Shown: piece after piece, positions 16,944-27,475 of the stretch
Position numbering within the stretch: the stretch's first letter is position 1
Layout of the letters: each line of letters opens with the position of its first letter
Assembly: GCA_003132445.1 (NCBI GenBank)
Contig: PKXU01000201.1
Coordinates: 62,001 to 126,000, forward strand
From: Acidobacteriaceae bacterium
GTDB taxonomy: Bacteria; Acidobacteriota; Terriglobia; Terriglobales; Acidobacteriaceae
DNA: 64,000 nt
Direction: 5' to 3'
The notes under the pieces: model-generated
Database searches by the model: none
Seen by the model: the letters and a program-made list of their open reading frames with translations, nothing else
Told to the model about the DNA's origin: nothing
Program-made: the position numbers and the translations under genes

Positions 16944-18122
16944 ATGGCCACTGCTTCCCCACCTGGCGGGCAGCCTTCCACAGAACGAGTTCCCTTCAGC
17001 GTGCGGCTCAAGAATTTCTGGCGGCGCGTCACCGAAGGTCTTGAGCTCAGCCAACTGTGGTCGCAGTTCGAGTCCGAGGCCCGAACCAGTTATCGGCTGT
17101 ACTCGCGCGACGTGGAAGCAAAAACGCCGGAGGGCCTGACTACGCGGGGCCGGCGCATTCATGTCGTCAAGGAATTCTTCTGGGCGGTGTTCGAGAAGCT
17201 CTCGCCCGCCCGGCGCGTTTTGTTACTGCTGGCCCTCGTTCTTCTGGTGATCCCTCATGGCGGCTTCGAATATAGCCGCGAGGGCCACGTGTATGCAGTT
17301 GAATTCGATCCTCACTTCTGGGCGGGACTGCTCTTGCTGCTTCTGCTCATGCTGGAGATCGCCGATCGCGTAGTCATGAAGCGCGATTTGCAGATCGCAC
17401 GCGAAATCCAGACTTGGCTGTTGCCAGGTGCGCCTCCTCAAATTCCAGGATTGGCTGTCGCCTACGCTACGCGCCCTGCCAACACTGTCGCCGGCGACTA
17501 CTATGACGTGTTCCCGCGGCCCGGCCGGACGAACGAGGAAAATCGTGTAGTCCTCGCCGTCGCCGATGTCGCGGGCAAAAGCATTCCCGCAGCCATGCTG
17601 ATGGCCACGTTTCAGGCAAGTCTCAAAACTCTTTCTACCGCGCAGGTGGCTTTGACCGAGCTTGCCTCCAACATGAACCGCTATGCTTGCAGCAACAGCC
17701 AGGGCGGATTGCGCTTCACCACGGCGTTCCTGGCAGAATACGACCCCATCCGCCGCACCGTCGACTACATCAACGCGGGCCACAACAATCCCATCCTGCG
17801 CCGCGCCGGCGGACAAATCGAGCGGCTCGACGTAGGCGGACTCCCCATCGGCATTCAACCGGAAGTGAAATACGAATCCGCCACAGTGACGTTAGCGCCT
17901 GGCGATTGGTTGGTCATTTTTACGGACGGATTGGTGGAGGCCGAAAATGCCCGCCAGGAAGAATATGGCGAGCCTCGCTTGTTCAGCGCAATCGAAGCGG
18001 GAAAATCGCTCGAGCCCGGAGAGATGCTGAAGCGCCTGATGGCCGAACTCGACCTCTTCGTAGGCAACACTCCCCAGCACGACGACGTCACCTGCATGCT
18101 GCTGAAAGCCGAGAGCTTCTAG
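16944..18122 (+). CDS. Membrane-anchored PP2C-type (SpoIIE) phosphatase
   Basis: 392 aa. A cytosolic N-terminal part, two transmembrane helices (91-107 and 125-140), a short linker beginning DLQIAREIQTWLLPGAPPQI (standard RsbU-type lead-in), and a SpoIIE/PP2C phosphatase domain with metal ligands in VAGDYYDVF (184-190), VADVAGKSIPAAMLMA, INAGHNNPILRR, FTDGLVEAEN and HDDVTCMLL. Probably dephosphorylates an anti-anti-sigma factor in a partner-switching pathway; no such partner is adjacent. Confidence 0.88.
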   Translation: MATASPPGGQPSTERVPFSVRLKNFWRRVTEGLELSQLWSQFESEARTSYRLYSRDVEAKTPEGLTTRGRRIHVVKEFFWAVFEKLSPARRVLLLLALVLLVIPHGGFEYSREGHVYAVEFDPHFWAGLLLLLLLMLEIADRVVMKRDLQIAREIQTWLLPGAPPQIPGLAVAYATRPANTVAGDYYDVFPRPGRTNEENRVVLAVADVAGKSIPAAMLMATFQASLKTLSTAQVALTELASNMNRYACSNSQGGLRFTTAFLAEYDPIRRTVDYINAGHNNPILRRAGGQIERLDVGGLPIGIQPEVKYESATVTLAPGDWLVIFTDGLVEAENARQEEYGEPRLFSAIEAGKSLEPGEMLKRLMAELDLFVGNTPQHDDVTCMLLKAESF

Positions 18123-18125
18123 AGG

Positions 18126-18158
18126 GCAGCTTTTAGCTATTAGCTCTTAGCTTTTAGA
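18126..18158. repeat. TTAGC-type heptad low-complexity repeat
   Basis: AGCTTTTAGCTATTAGCTCTTAGCTTTTAG: four 7-8 bp units with the core TTAGC, in the 42-bp gap between the convergent phosphatase and antitoxin genes. The same unit type occurs at 20395-20422 and 20489-20520. Confidence 0.75.
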
Positions 18159-18164
18159 AGCCCG

Positions 18165-18404
18165 TCAGTGCGAGGCCTCCCAATCCTCCCAGCTGCCGAT
18201 GGGGCCAACGATGTCACCCAGGATTTTGCCAGTTCCAACCATAGACCCGAGCCGCCTTCCAGTTTCTTTCTGAAGAGATGGTGGAACAACTTCGGCGACG
18301 GGCTTGCCAAAGCGGGTGACGCGAATCGGCTTGCGGGTCTTGCGGACCTTATCGAGGACCGCGGAGCATTTAGCCCTAAACTCGGAAATGCCGATTTCCT
18401 TCAT
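18165..18404 (-). CDS. Phd/YefM-family antitoxin, no toxin partner
   Basis: 79 aa. Begins MKEIGISEFRAKCSAVLDKV with the Phd DNA-binding fold pattern, then KPIRVTRFGKPVAEVVP, and a C-terminal toxin-binding tail (GSMVGTGKILGDIVGPIGSW). The standard partner would be a PIN or Doc toxin directly downstream, but only 42 bp of repeat separate its stop from the end of the phosphatase gene. Nothing toxin-like lies upstream either. An orphan antitoxin or solitary autoregulator. Confidence 0.8.
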   Translation of the reverse strand: MKEIGISEFRAKCSAVLDKVRKTRKPIRVTRFGKPVAEVVPPSLQKETGRRLGSMVGTGKILGDIVGPIGSWEDWEASH

Positions 18405-18553
18405 CCAGGCTATATTTCTACCACGAGGAAAAAGACTGCACCAAGTTACAAAGGGGGCGATCATGGTCGTAGGAATATCCGTGATGGTCGCTTGTCAAGG
18501 CGGGGTCGTGCGTGCCCGCACGCTGATAAAGCGACTCCCAGTGAGGACATAAC

Positions 18554-19390
18554 GTGACAGCAATATTGGGACTTAGCTATCTGGACGGCGTTTTGATGAT
18601 GGCCGACACTGAGGAATCACTCGGAGGAGACTCCAAGTCGCAATGTGACAAGCTTTACCGCTTTATCTTTCCAAGCGGTACGGTGATAACGGGAGGGGCT
18701 GGCGACTCACATCTTATTGATTGCGCTAATCAGGATTTGCACCAATTCTTCGCTCGCAAAGTGAAAACGGAGCCTGGGGAGGTATTGGAAACCTTAAACG
18801 ATTTTGCAGTGGAGTTTTTCGATAAGGTGATTTCTCCCCTAAGAGGTTTTGAGTATGAGCCAGCTATCGAAATGCTGATCGCGGTGAATTGCAGTAAGCA
18901 ATCCACGCTTTTATTCAGGTGGAAGCAAAACCACGTCCTCTGGGTGGCGCCGCCGCAGCACGCCTCGATTGGTTCGGGAGTCATACAGATACATCCCCTG
19001 CTTCGGGACGTTCAATTCGCCGCCTCAAAGGAATGCATGCTTTTTCATGGGCTGCGGATGATGTATCAGGCGAAGAGAGCAGTCGTCGGAGTGGGCGGAA
19101 AAACAGAGGCCGTTGCCCTACAAGATGATGGGGCCACACACTACTTTGGAACGATCGCGACTCAAAAATTAGAGGAACTGATTGTCAGCTACGAGCAATT
19201 CAAGACGACCATCCTGGACGGCCACGTTTCGACTATCGCGGTAACAGATCAGCGGATTGAGCCGGAGATGGAAGTAAATATCGAGAAATTTTTTGGTGAG
19301 CTGCCATCCCTTGTGAAGCAGTATCGGCAGGCATACAAAGAAACTCTTCAACCGCAGTTAGACGCTCAAAGGTCAAAGAACAAGCCGTAG
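18554..19390 (+). CDS. Proteasome-type Ntn-hydrolase-like protein, cytosolic
   Basis: 278 aa with a GTG start at 18554 preceded by GAGG at suitable distance. This start puts Thr2 directly behind the initiator Met. MTAILGLSYLDGVLMMADTE matches the N-terminal strand of proteasome beta-type subunits; counting Thr2 as residue 1, Asp18 becomes position 17 and Lys33 (CDKLYRF) becomes 32, the Thr1/Asp17/Lys33 catalytic pattern. VITGGAGDSHLID follows as the next strand. No signal peptide, and a C-terminal acidic/basic tail. Probably a self-processed amidohydrolase or protease of unknown substrate. A second, exported protein with the same pattern lies at 28934-30187. Confidence 0.65.
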   Translation: MTAILGLSYLDGVLMMADTEESLGGDSKSQCDKLYRFIFPSGTVITGGAGDSHLIDCANQDLHQFFARKVKTEPGEVLETLNDFAVEFFDKVISPLRGFEYEPAIEMLIAVNCSKQSTLLFRWKQNHVLWVAPPQHASIGSGVIQIHPLLRDVQFAASKECMLFHGLRMMYQAKRAVVGVGGKTEAVALQDDGATHYFGTIATQKLEELIVSYEQFKTTILDGHVSTIAVTDQRIEPEMEVNIEKFFGELPSLVKQYRQAYKETLQPQLDAQRSKNKP

Positions 19391-19445
19391 CCATTGCGGC
19401 GCAGCGCGCCTTTTCGGTTTCTCGACTTCTGCGCGCTGTTTGCGT

Positions 19446-20520
<1,075 letters not shown>

Positions 20521-20522
20521 TT

Positions 20523-21941
20523 CTATACCAACACGCCTGCGCCCATGTTCTCGATGATGTGGCCGGCAAACTCGCTGGTTTTGACTTTGGTTGCGCCGGG
20601 CATCAGGCGCTCGAAGTCATAGGTAACTTTTTTCTGTTCGATGGTGCGCTCCATGCTTTGCTCGATTAGGTCGGCGGCTTCGGGCCAGCCCAGGTGACGG
20701 AACATCATGACGCCAGAGAGAATGACCGAACCGGGATTGATGACGTCTTTGTCAGCATATTTCGGCGCCGTGCCATGCGTGGCTTCGAAGATGGCGTAAC
20801 CGTCGCCAATGTTCGCGCCGGGAGCGATGCCGAGTCCGCCGACCTGAGCGGCGCAGGCATCGGAAATATAGTCGCCGTTTAAGTTGGGCGTGGCCAGCAC
20901 TGAGTATTCGTCGGCGCGCGTCACGACTTGCTGGAAGATCGAGTCGGCGATGCGGTCGTTGATCATAACTTTCTTCTTCCATGCGCCGTTGCCATGGGTC
21001 GAATAAATACTGTCGAGCACTTGCTTCACTTCTTTTTCGACTGCCTGGCGGAACGCCGGAGGCGCGAACTCCATGCCAGGCTCGATCGCGTCGGCATTCT
21101 GCGCTACGGTCATATTTGGATTCTTGTCTTTGTTATCGATGATCCAGCTCTCGCGTTCGGTGATGACTTTATCGCGGAACTCTTGAGTAGCAACGTCGTA
21201 TCCCCACTGACGGAACGCGCCTTCGGTAAATTTTTGAATGTTGCCCTTATGCACCAGCGTGACCGACTTGCGACCCGACTCAAGCGCGTGCTGAATGGCC
21301 ATGCGCACCAGGCGCTTGGTTCCGGTGACTGAAATCGGCTTGATGCCGACGCCGGAATCGAGGCGAACTTGTTTCTTGCCGCCTTTCAGCATGACTTTGT
21401 TGAGAAACTCGATCAGCTTCGCGCACTCTGGAGTTCCCTCCTCCCACTCGATGCCGGCGTAAACGTCCTCGGTATTCTCGCGGAAGATGACGACGTTCAT
21501 GCGCTCGGGATGCTTCACCGGCGAAGGGACTCCCTTGTAGTACTTAACCGGGCGGACGCAGCAATAGAGATCGAGAATCTGCCGCAGCGCGACGTTGAGG
21601 GACCGAATGCCGCCCCCGACCGGCGTGGTCAAAGGGCCTTTGATGGCGACACGAAATTCGCGGATGGCGTCGACGGTGTCGTCGGGGAGCCATCTATCGA
21701 ATTTCGCTTTCGCTTTTTCTCCCGCGAAAACTTCATACCAGGCGACATGACGTTTGCCGTTGTAAGCTTTTTCCACGGCGGCATTGAATACGCGCAGCGA
21801 GGCTTTCCAAATATCGCGCCCGGTGCCATCGCCTTCGATGAAGGGGACGATGGGATTATCGGGAACGTTGTACTTGCCACCGGCATAAGTGATTCTTTGT
21901 CCGTCCGCCGGTACCGCTACGCCGTTATAAGTGCCAGCCAT
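20523..21941 (-). CDS. icd: Isocitrate dehydrogenase (NADP type)
   Basis: 472 aa, somewhat longer than the E. coli enzyme. Oxidatively decarboxylates isocitrate to 2-oxoglutarate. Seen: [92 protein letters not shown]. The conserved SLN serine (site of kinase control in enterics) is present. TCA-cycle neighbour of mdh downstream. Confidence 0.95.
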   Translation of the reverse strand: MAGTYNGVAVPADGQRITYAGGKYNVPDNPIVPFIEGDGTGRDIWKASLRVFNAAVEKAYNGKRHVAWYEVFAGEKAKAKFDRWLPDDTVDAIREFRVAIKGPLTTPVGGGIRSLNVALRQILDLYCCVRPVKYYKGVPSPVKHPERMNVVIFRENTEDVYAGIEWEEGTPECAKLIEFLNKVMLKGGKKQVRLDSGVGIKPISVTGTKRLVRMAIQHALESGRKSVTLVHKGNIQKFTEGAFRQWGYDVATQEFRDKVITERESWIIDNKDKNPNMTVAQNADAIEPGMEFAPPAFRQAVEKEVKQVLDSIYSTHGNGAWKKKVMINDRIADSIFQQVVTRADEYSVLATPNLNGDYISDACAAQVGGLGIAPGANIGDGYAIFEATHGTAPKYADKDVINPGSVILSGVMMFRHLGWPEAADLIEQSMERTIEQKKVTYDFERLMPGATKVKTSEFAGHIIENMGAGVLV

Positions 21942-22073
21942 GCACGACCTCCGCTACTGGACTTTCCAGATGCGATTTATAAAACTTCCAATTATAGAGA
22001 AAGGCCGCGGATCTAGGGAGATTTGTTGTTATGGTGGGTTTGGTGTGGTTCTGAATTGGCACGGTAAGTAGGC

Positions 22074-22119
22074 AGGGAGATCCCTCGTCCCGCTGGAAAA
22101 AACGCGGGACCGCGGGATG
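22074..22119 (+). repeat. Dispersed hairpin repeat (GGGAGATCCCTCG family), copy 2
   Basis: Stem GTCCCGC (22087-22093) / GCGGGAC (22104-22110), loop TGGAAAAAAC. Same element as 15711-15756, with a T-A pair replacing a C-G pair. Lies in the 347-bp gap upstream of the beta-helix gene, together with two copies of ATTTCAAATTGAGC (22165-22178 and 22182-22195). Confidence 0.75.
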
Positions 22120-22288
22120 ACGCCAGAGGATTGTGTCGCTCGCCGGAGCATCATGATCATTGGGGATTTCAAATTGAGCGAGAATTTCAAATTGAGCCGG
22201 CACGCTGCTAATGGGGGATGCGCGAAATAGGCCACCGAGATTTTTCGTCTGTGCCATAATTCGCATTGGAGTGAACAGTGGAGGTTTT

Positions 22289-22789
22289 ATGACTCGCTAT
22301 GCTCATCGCGTCCGATTGTTTTCTTTCGCCCTGGGGCTGTTGGTGCTGCTTTCGGCCGCTGCGTTTGCCGATGGTGATCGCACCCAAGTGGGACACAACA
22401 TCAGGATCGGACCCGACGAACAAGTGAATGGGGCAACCTGCTTTGGTTGCAGCATCGAGGTCCGCGGACGCGTTACCGGGGACGTAACCGCCTTCGGCGG
22501 AAACATTGTAGTTGAGGATCAAGGGCAGATCGGTGGCGACGCGACGGTTTTTGGTGGCAACATCCGCATCGAGAAGCAAGTGAAAGTTGGCGGCGACCTC
22601 ACCGTTCTTGGCGGGCGCATTCGCCGCGACCCTGCCTCATCCGTTGGAGGCGATGTCACCACGGTAGGCGGCCCGGGTTGGATGTTTCTGATCTTTCTTC
22701 TTCCTCTTATTTTCCTCGGGCTGTTCGTGGCGTTGATCGTATGGCTGATCCGGCGGATGATGCGGCCATCGGTCCCGGCGACCGCATAG
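22289..22789 (+). CDS. Exported beta-helix (polymer-forming-like) protein with C-terminal anchor
   Basis: 166 aa. Signal peptide (MTRYAHRVRLFSFALGLLVL through AAAFA), then repeated turns with the pattern G-x-V-x-G-D-V/A-T-x-F/L-G-G-x-I (GRVTGDVTAFGGNIVVE, GQIGGDATVFGGNIRIE, KVGGDLTVLGGRIRRD), as in bactofilin-like right-handed helices. A C-terminal transmembrane segment (WMFLIFLLPLIFLGLFVALI) and a basic end (RRMMRPSV) follow. ATG 22289 has GTGGAGG upstream. Probably a periplasm-facing membrane scaffold; unproven. Confidence 0.65.
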   Translation: MTRYAHRVRLFSFALGLLVLLSAAAFADGDRTQVGHNIRIGPDEQVNGATCFGCSIEVRGRVTGDVTAFGGNIVVEDQGQIGGDATVFGGNIRIEKQVKVGGDLTVLGGRIRRDPASSVGGDVTTVGGPGWMFLIFLLPLIFLGLFVALIVWLIRRMMRPSVPATA

Positions 22790-22838
22790 GGCCTTAATTT
22801 CGGTGCGTTAGTTTCGCTGCGTTAGTCTTGGACGACGC

Positions 22839-23519
22839 CTACCAGCGGCGCGTGCCGAAGGTCTTGCCCACACCCAGAGTCACGTAGCGGCCCCAGGGAC
22901 CGTTATTGCCCAGGTCGGCGGGGCCAAGGTTTTTGTCGCGCGCGCCCAGACGGTCGAAGAGGAAGTGCTGAGTCACGCGAAATTCGAATCCTTTGTCGAG
23001 ATAGATTCCAACCCCCCAGGAGTGCTCCACGCCGATCGCATCGGGCGACCAGGTGTAGAGTGTCTTGGGAATTGTCTTGCCAAACAGGAATGTGGGCGCG
23101 CCGTACACCATGAACCTGCGCAGCGGTGTGCGGCCGAAGGGACGAACTTCCAGAATTCCCGACAGCACGTAGCGGGCAAACAGACTGCAGGGCGCGTTTA
23201 CCCCGCCATACTGGCCGGCATTGCCCGCGCAGAGGTTGGGATCAACTTCGTTGTGCGGAGGCGCCAAGTCGAGTTCCGCCCAGCCCCAAAACATATCCCG
23301 AGGGAAAAACATGCGGTCGCTGGAGTCGGCCTCATGCCAGCCGCCTTGCGAGGTTTCGTGAGAAGAAGCGCTTCCTTGCGATCCGTTTGCTTGCGATCCG
23401 TTTGCTTGCGAATCAGTGCCCTGGGAGCCGCTCGATGGAGAGTTGAGGGAGGAGACTATCTGGGCTGTCGCCATCGAGAGGAACAGAGGAAGTGCGAACA
23501 CCCATGACCACCGTTTCAT
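22839..23519 (-). CDS. Exported protein, possible outer-membrane beta-barrel
   Basis: 226 aa, not recognised. Signal peptide 1-19 (MKRWSWVFALPLFLSMATA), a Ser/Gln/Gly-rich linker including two perfect 15-bp repeats (23376-23405) encoding QANGS twice, then alternating hydrophobic strands (GWAELDLAPP, LSGILEVRPFG, SWGVGIYLDKGFEFRVTQH) and a C-terminal aromatic (TLGVGKTFGTRRW), features of small outer-membrane barrels. Convergent with the beta-helix gene. Confidence 0.6.
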   Translation of the reverse strand: MKRWSWVFALPLFLSMATAQIVSSLNSPSSGSQGTDSQANGSQANGSQGSASSHETSQGGWHEADSSDRMFFPRDMFWGWAELDLAPPHNEVDPNLCAGNAGQYGGVNAPCSLFARYVLSGILEVRPFGRTPLRRFMVYGAPTFLFGKTIPKTLYTWSPDAIGVEHSWGVGIYLDKGFEFRVTQHFLFDRLGARDKNLGPADLGNNGPWGRYVTLGVGKTFGTRRW

Positions 23520-23976
23520 TCGGCCTCCGAGATGAGCTTAATTTTCTAATTGCGGGATGCCGGAGTCGCAGCTGAATACCTGGGCAAACAATGGCAGGAT
23601 TGGGCGCGAGTCCGGTTGAATAGAGCGGAACATTGTAACCTGCAACGTCTATCTCCACGGTCGGCCGCTGTAGCGAATTCCGTGACCATTGTCAGTCGGC
23701 GATATGAATCTAAATGCTTCAGTCCCTTTGGTCTGAACAACCTTGTCTTGACCCAACCTCGTCTTAACCCACGTCCGCGCTGTTGGGATAACCCTGCGCG
23801 AGCTTAGAGCGCTCAGACTGGACTCAAAGTCCTTCCAGAATTCATATCCCATACGTGTTTTATTCCATTCATAATACGTTCACACTAGCGAATAGCGTTA
23901 ACTCACGCCAATACAGCGATATGCGGTTTGGTGCGCGGATTGCACAAAGAAGAGGCACAAGGAACCCAGGGATCCT

Positions 23977-24312
23977 ATGCCACAAGAGATTTCCGTCTCG
24001 TACCAAGCGATCAAGAGTAAGGTTTATCGGCTGATCGATTCTCTCGTCGTCGGAGAAAAGAGCGAATCGGAGGTGCAGGAGTCGATTCAACGCTGGTGGG
24101 CTCTGATCCACCCCGCTGACCGGCCCATTGCCCAGAAATATTTGCTGCTGGTGCTGGGACGTTCCGCCTCCGCTTTGGATTGCATGGGAGACGCGTTTTT
24201 GTCGGTAAGCGAGGTCGTCCGCCCGCAAATAACCGATGCAGCGCTCCCCAGCAAACGCATGCGCCTGGTGGAACGGATCGTGAAGGAAAGCAGCGTGCGA
24301 ACCGCTGTTTAG
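23977..24312 (+). CDS. Hypothetical alpha-helical protein
   Basis: 111 aa, not recognised. Amphipathic helices throughout (AIKSKVYRLIDSLVVGEKSE, QKYLLLVLGRSASALDCMG, KRMRLVERIVKESS), no signal peptide. ATG 23977 is preceded by a weak GGGATC. Upstream 23520-23976 has no convincing gene in any frame. Confidence 0.5.
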   Translation: MPQEISVSYQAIKSKVYRLIDSLVVGEKSESEVQESIQRWWALIHPADRPIAQKYLLLVLGRSASALDCMGDAFLSVSEVVRPQITDAALPSKRMRLVERIVKESSVRTAV

Positions 24313-24434
24313 AAGAACGATTCGAGCGTTAAGACACAGATTTTACATTGTCCCGTTGCGCATCGCATCACTTCGTCTGTATCATCAATCTCATCCCTGT
24401 TGAAATTCGCAACATACTCGCGAAGGAGTAAGGA

Positions 24435-25031
24435 ATGAGATTGTCTGCCGCGACTCTGAGTAAGATAGTTTTCCCTGCGCTGGCATCCGCAGCAGCATTG
24501 ATCCTAGCTATGTCCATCACGCCTTCGTCGACGTTCGCCGGCCCAAGTCTCTACAGCTTTACGCTCAATTCCGTTGATGGCAAGCCCGCGCCTCTGGCGG
24601 AGTACAAGGGCAAAGTCGTATTGCTAGTGAATGTGGCCAGCCAGTGCGGTTACACTCCGCAATACAGCGCACTCGAAGCCATCTATGAAAAATACAAAGA
24701 GCAGGGTTTCGTCATCCTGGGCTTTCCGGCGAACAACTTCGGTGCACAAGAGCCGGGAACGAATGAGGAAATCAAGACTTTCTGCACGCGCAAGTACAGC
24801 GTCAGCTTCCCGATGTATTCGAAAATCTCGGTGAAGGGAGCGGACCAGGCGCCGCTGTATACCTATCTCACCAAGGATACCGGCGCGGGCATTGCCGGCG
24901 ACATTAAGTGGAATTTCACCAAGTTCCTGGTCGACAGGAATGGAACCGTTGTGCAGCGCTTCGAGCCAGCTGTCACTCCGGATTCGAAGGAAGTTACCGC
25001 GGCGATCGAGAAACAGCTTAACCAGCAATAG
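24435..25031 (+). CDS. Exported glutathione peroxidase (cysteine type)
   Basis: 198 aa. ATG follows AAGGAGTAAGGA. Signal peptide about 1-35 (LASAAALILAMSITPSSTFA). Family motifs: VNVASQCGYTPQY with the peroxidatic Cys encoded as Cys, LGFPANNFGAQEPGTNEEI, KWNFTKFLVDRNGTVVQRF with the catalytic Trp-Asn. Bacterial enzymes of this type generally use thioredoxin. In contrast to the peroxiredoxin at 842-1405 it does not use UGA. Confidence 0.92.
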   Translation: MRLSAATLSKIVFPALASAAALILAMSITPSSTFAGPSLYSFTLNSVDGKPAPLAEYKGKVVLLVNVASQCGYTPQYSALEAIYEKYKEQGFVILGFPANNFGAQEPGTNEEIKTFCTRKYSVSFPMYSKISVKGADQAPLYTYLTKDTGAGIAGDIKWNFTKFLVDRNGTVVQRFEPAVTPDSKEVTAAIEKQLNQQ

Positions 25032-25148
25032 GCAACCCTGCGGCCGAGTTTTTCTGAACGATTTAGTTGGGGCTTGTTGCCCAGCTGGACATCTGCGGCC
25101 CTTCATGTACAAGCGTGAGCCGGTTGATTAGACTAACAGTCATCGGCC

Positions 25149-25961
25149 ATGTCTTCCAATCCTCCTCCACTTCCTTCTTCACTCAGAAAACACGCCGGCA
25201 CGAGTGCGGCCAGTGATCAACCTGCAGTGCCCGAACCCTCGTTCTCGGAGCGCGCACGAACCCTGGTTTATATAATCCGCACCGGAAGCCTCTCGACTCT
25301 TTCCAGAAAACAGCCCGGGTTTCCGTTTGGATCGGTCATGCCTTACGCGTTGGACGTACGCGGTTGCCCGGTCTTCCTGATCAGCGCCATGGCGATGCAT
25401 ACGCAGAATTTAAAAGCGGATCCGCGCGCCAGTCTGCTCGTGACCCAAAATCCCGAAGATGCCGGCGGCGATCCACTGGGAGCGTCGAGAGTGACCCTGG
25501 TGGGAAATGTTCTGCCGGTACCGGCCACGGACTTGCCCGCGGCTCGAGAATGCTATTTAGCCCGCCACGCCAACAGTAAATACTGGGTGGACTTTGAAGA
25601 TTTCGCTTTTTACCGCATGGACGTGGTGGACGTTTATTACGTTGGCGGCTTCGGGGTGATGGGCTGGGTAACAGCTTCCGAATACCTCGCCAGTCAGCCA
25701 GACCCTCTGGCCGATTCGATGGCGGGAATTATTCAGCACATGAACGCAGATCATCGGGACTCGCTCGTGCTGTTGGCCCGTAAGTTTGCGGGCATCGAGT
25801 CACAAGAAGCGACGATGACCGCAGTCGATCGGCTCGGCTTCCATCTGCGCCTGAAAACTTCAGAGGGTATGCGGGGCGTCCGCATTGCCTTTTTGCGGGC
25901 GGTGAGTAATTCGGCAGAAACCAGGAAAGTGCTGGTCGAAATGGTCGGCCAGTCCCGTTAA
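25149..25961 (+). CDS. Pyridoxamine-phosphate-oxidase-fold protein with DUF2470 domain (HugZ-like)
   Basis: 270 aa. Residues about 30-180 form a split-barrel FMN-binding fold (ARTLVYIIRTGSLSTLSRKQ, GFPFGSVMPYALD, ADPRASLLVTQ, RVTLVGNVLPVP). Residues about 190-268 are a DUF2470 domain (DSMAGIIQHMNADHRDSLVL with the conserved HMNxDH). This architecture matches HugZ/heme-utilisation proteins and plant relatives. Probably binds heme or flavin; exact activity unproven. Confidence 0.85.
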   Translation: MSSNPPPLPSSLRKHAGTSAASDQPAVPEPSFSERARTLVYIIRTGSLSTLSRKQPGFPFGSVMPYALDVRGCPVFLISAMAMHTQNLKADPRASLLVTQNPEDAGGDPLGASRVTLVGNVLPVPATDLPAARECYLARHANSKYWVDFEDFAFYRMDVVDVYYVGGFGVMGWVTASEYLASQPDPLADSMAGIIQHMNADHRDSLVLLARKFAGIESQEATMTAVDRLGFHLRLKTSEGMRGVRIAFLRAVSNSAETRKVLVEMVGQSR

Positions 25962-26153
25962 ATGAACGGGTGTGGGTTGGCGGAAGAGATCACGCGGCGA
26001 GCGGCAGGAAGGGACAGCCATCTCGCTTTTGCACCGCCTGATCTTTGACGCCGCGTAATCGATGGCGTTTTCCAGTGAACCCGTCCTAAGCGCACTTCAG
26101 GGGAACCTTCCAACCCGAATCCACGTATCATTACTGAGCGGCTAACGTTGTAA

Positions 26154-27422
26154 ATGTACAATCGTCTGTGGATCATGCGGACTGTCCTCGACATCTTCGC
26201 GCAGATCTTTCGCAACCTGTGGGCACACAAGCTGCGCTCCTTCCTCACCATGTTTGGGATTGCCTGGGGAGTGGGCTCGCTGCTTCTCTTGGTGGGAGTG
26301 GGCGAAGGCTTTCGCTCGGGAAATAAGCGCGAGTTGGCGGAGTTCGGCAGGAATATCATGTTTCTTTTTCCTGGGCGCGCACCCGCGGTTGCGGGCAGCA
26401 TGAACTCCGCCCGGCCGTATTTACTCACCTACCAGGACTATGTGGATGTCCGCACGCAAGCACCCCACGTGGGGAATGCGTGCCCGATTCTTTCCCGCAC
26501 CGACCTGCATCAAGTCAGCGAATTCGCCACTGCCGGCGTCGAAATTCTGGGCACAGAACCTCAGCTGAATGAGATCAGTTTTCTTCCCCTCAAGGATGGA
26601 CGCTGGCTCAACGAGATGGATGAAGTACAGCGGCGCAATGTCATCGTGCTCGGCAATGAACTGCTGAAAACCTTATTTCCCGGCCGCCCGGCGGTGGGGG
26701 CTTTCGTGCTGCTGGACGGCATTCGCTTCGAAGTCATCGGCACCATGCCTCACCTCGGACGCGGCAACAATACCTGGCTAAACATGCGCGGCTACATCCC
26801 CTTTCCCGTGATGGCCACGTACTTCCCACTGAAGGGAGAAAATCACCAGAACTCGATTTCTTTCATTGAATATCAGCCGCGCGTAACTGCCGAGCATCGT
26901 CTCGCCGAGGCTGACGTTCACCGCATCATTGCGCGCAATCATGGATTCGATGTCAACGATGAAAACGCTTTTGATGGATGGGATTCCATTGAGGAATCGA
27001 AAATGGTGGGAACGATTTTCGACGTCATGAATATGTTCCTGGGGACGGTGGGCATGGTCACGCTGGGTCTGGGAGCCATCGGCGTGATTAATATTATGCT
27101 GGTCGCGGTCAGCGAACGCACGCGTGAGATTGGACTGCGAAAAGCCCTGGGCGCCACCAATCGCAGCATTCTCTTCCATTTTTTTCTGGAAGGATTGCTG
27201 CTCACCCTGTTTAGCGGGCTCATCGGCATGGGCCTGGCGACAGGTTTGATGGCGATGCTGGGAAATGTGCAGGGGCCGGGCGGCTTTGATCCGCCTAAAT
27301 TAGTGCCGATGTCAGCGTTTCTCGCGATCGGCAGCTTGACGCTGGCCGGAGTATTTGCGGGTCTTTATCCCGCGCGCAAAGCCGCCATGCTGCAGCCGGT
27401 GGAAGCCCTGCGGCAGGAGTGA
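26154..27422 (+). CDS. ABC transporter permease, MacB/FtsX type (1)
   Basis: 422 aa. N-terminal helix (LRSFLTMFGIAWGVGSLLLL), a large MacB-like periplasmic domain (about 50-290), then three C-terminal helices (MNMFLGTVGMVTLGLGAIGV, FFLEGLLLTLFSGLIGMGLA, IGSLTLAGVFAGLYPARKAA) with the FtsX signature ERTREIGLRKALGAT and the end VEALRQE. The start may be ATG 26154 or ATG 26175. Followed 53 bp later by a paralogous permease; no ATPase or membrane-fusion gene is adjacent. Confidence 0.88.
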   Translation: MYNRLWIMRTVLDIFAQIFRNLWAHKLRSFLTMFGIAWGVGSLLLLVGVGEGFRSGNKRELAEFGRNIMFLFPGRAPAVAGSMNSARPYLLTYQDYVDVRTQAPHVGNACPILSRTDLHQVSEFATAGVEILGTEPQLNEISFLPLKDGRWLNEMDEVQRRNVIVLGNELLKTLFPGRPAVGAFVLLDGIRFEVIGTMPHLGRGNNTWLNMRGYIPFPVMATYFPLKGENHQNSISFIEYQPRVTAEHRLAEADVHRIIARNHGFDVNDENAFDGWDSIEESKMVGTIFDVMNMFLGTVGMVTLGLGAIGVINIMLVAVSERTREIGLRKALGATNRSILFHFFLEGLLLTLFSGLIGMGLATGLMAMLGNVQGPGGFDPPKLVPMSAFLAIGSLTLAGVFAGLYPARKAAMLQPVEALRQE

Positions 27423-27432
27423 TGTCGCGGCG

Positions 27433-27460
27433 CACGAGTTACAAAACACGAGTTACAAAA
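27433..27460 (+). repeat. 14-bp perfect tandem duplication
   Basis: CACGAGTTACAAAA occurs twice back to back (27433-27446, 27447-27460) in the 53-bp gap between the two permease genes. Confidence 0.9.
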
Positions 27461-27475
27461 AAAGAGTAACGCGAC

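Noticed and set aside
23520-23976. Possible gene in the 457-bp gap
   Set aside because: The short frames on both strands have no ribosome site, no recognisable pattern and overlap one another.
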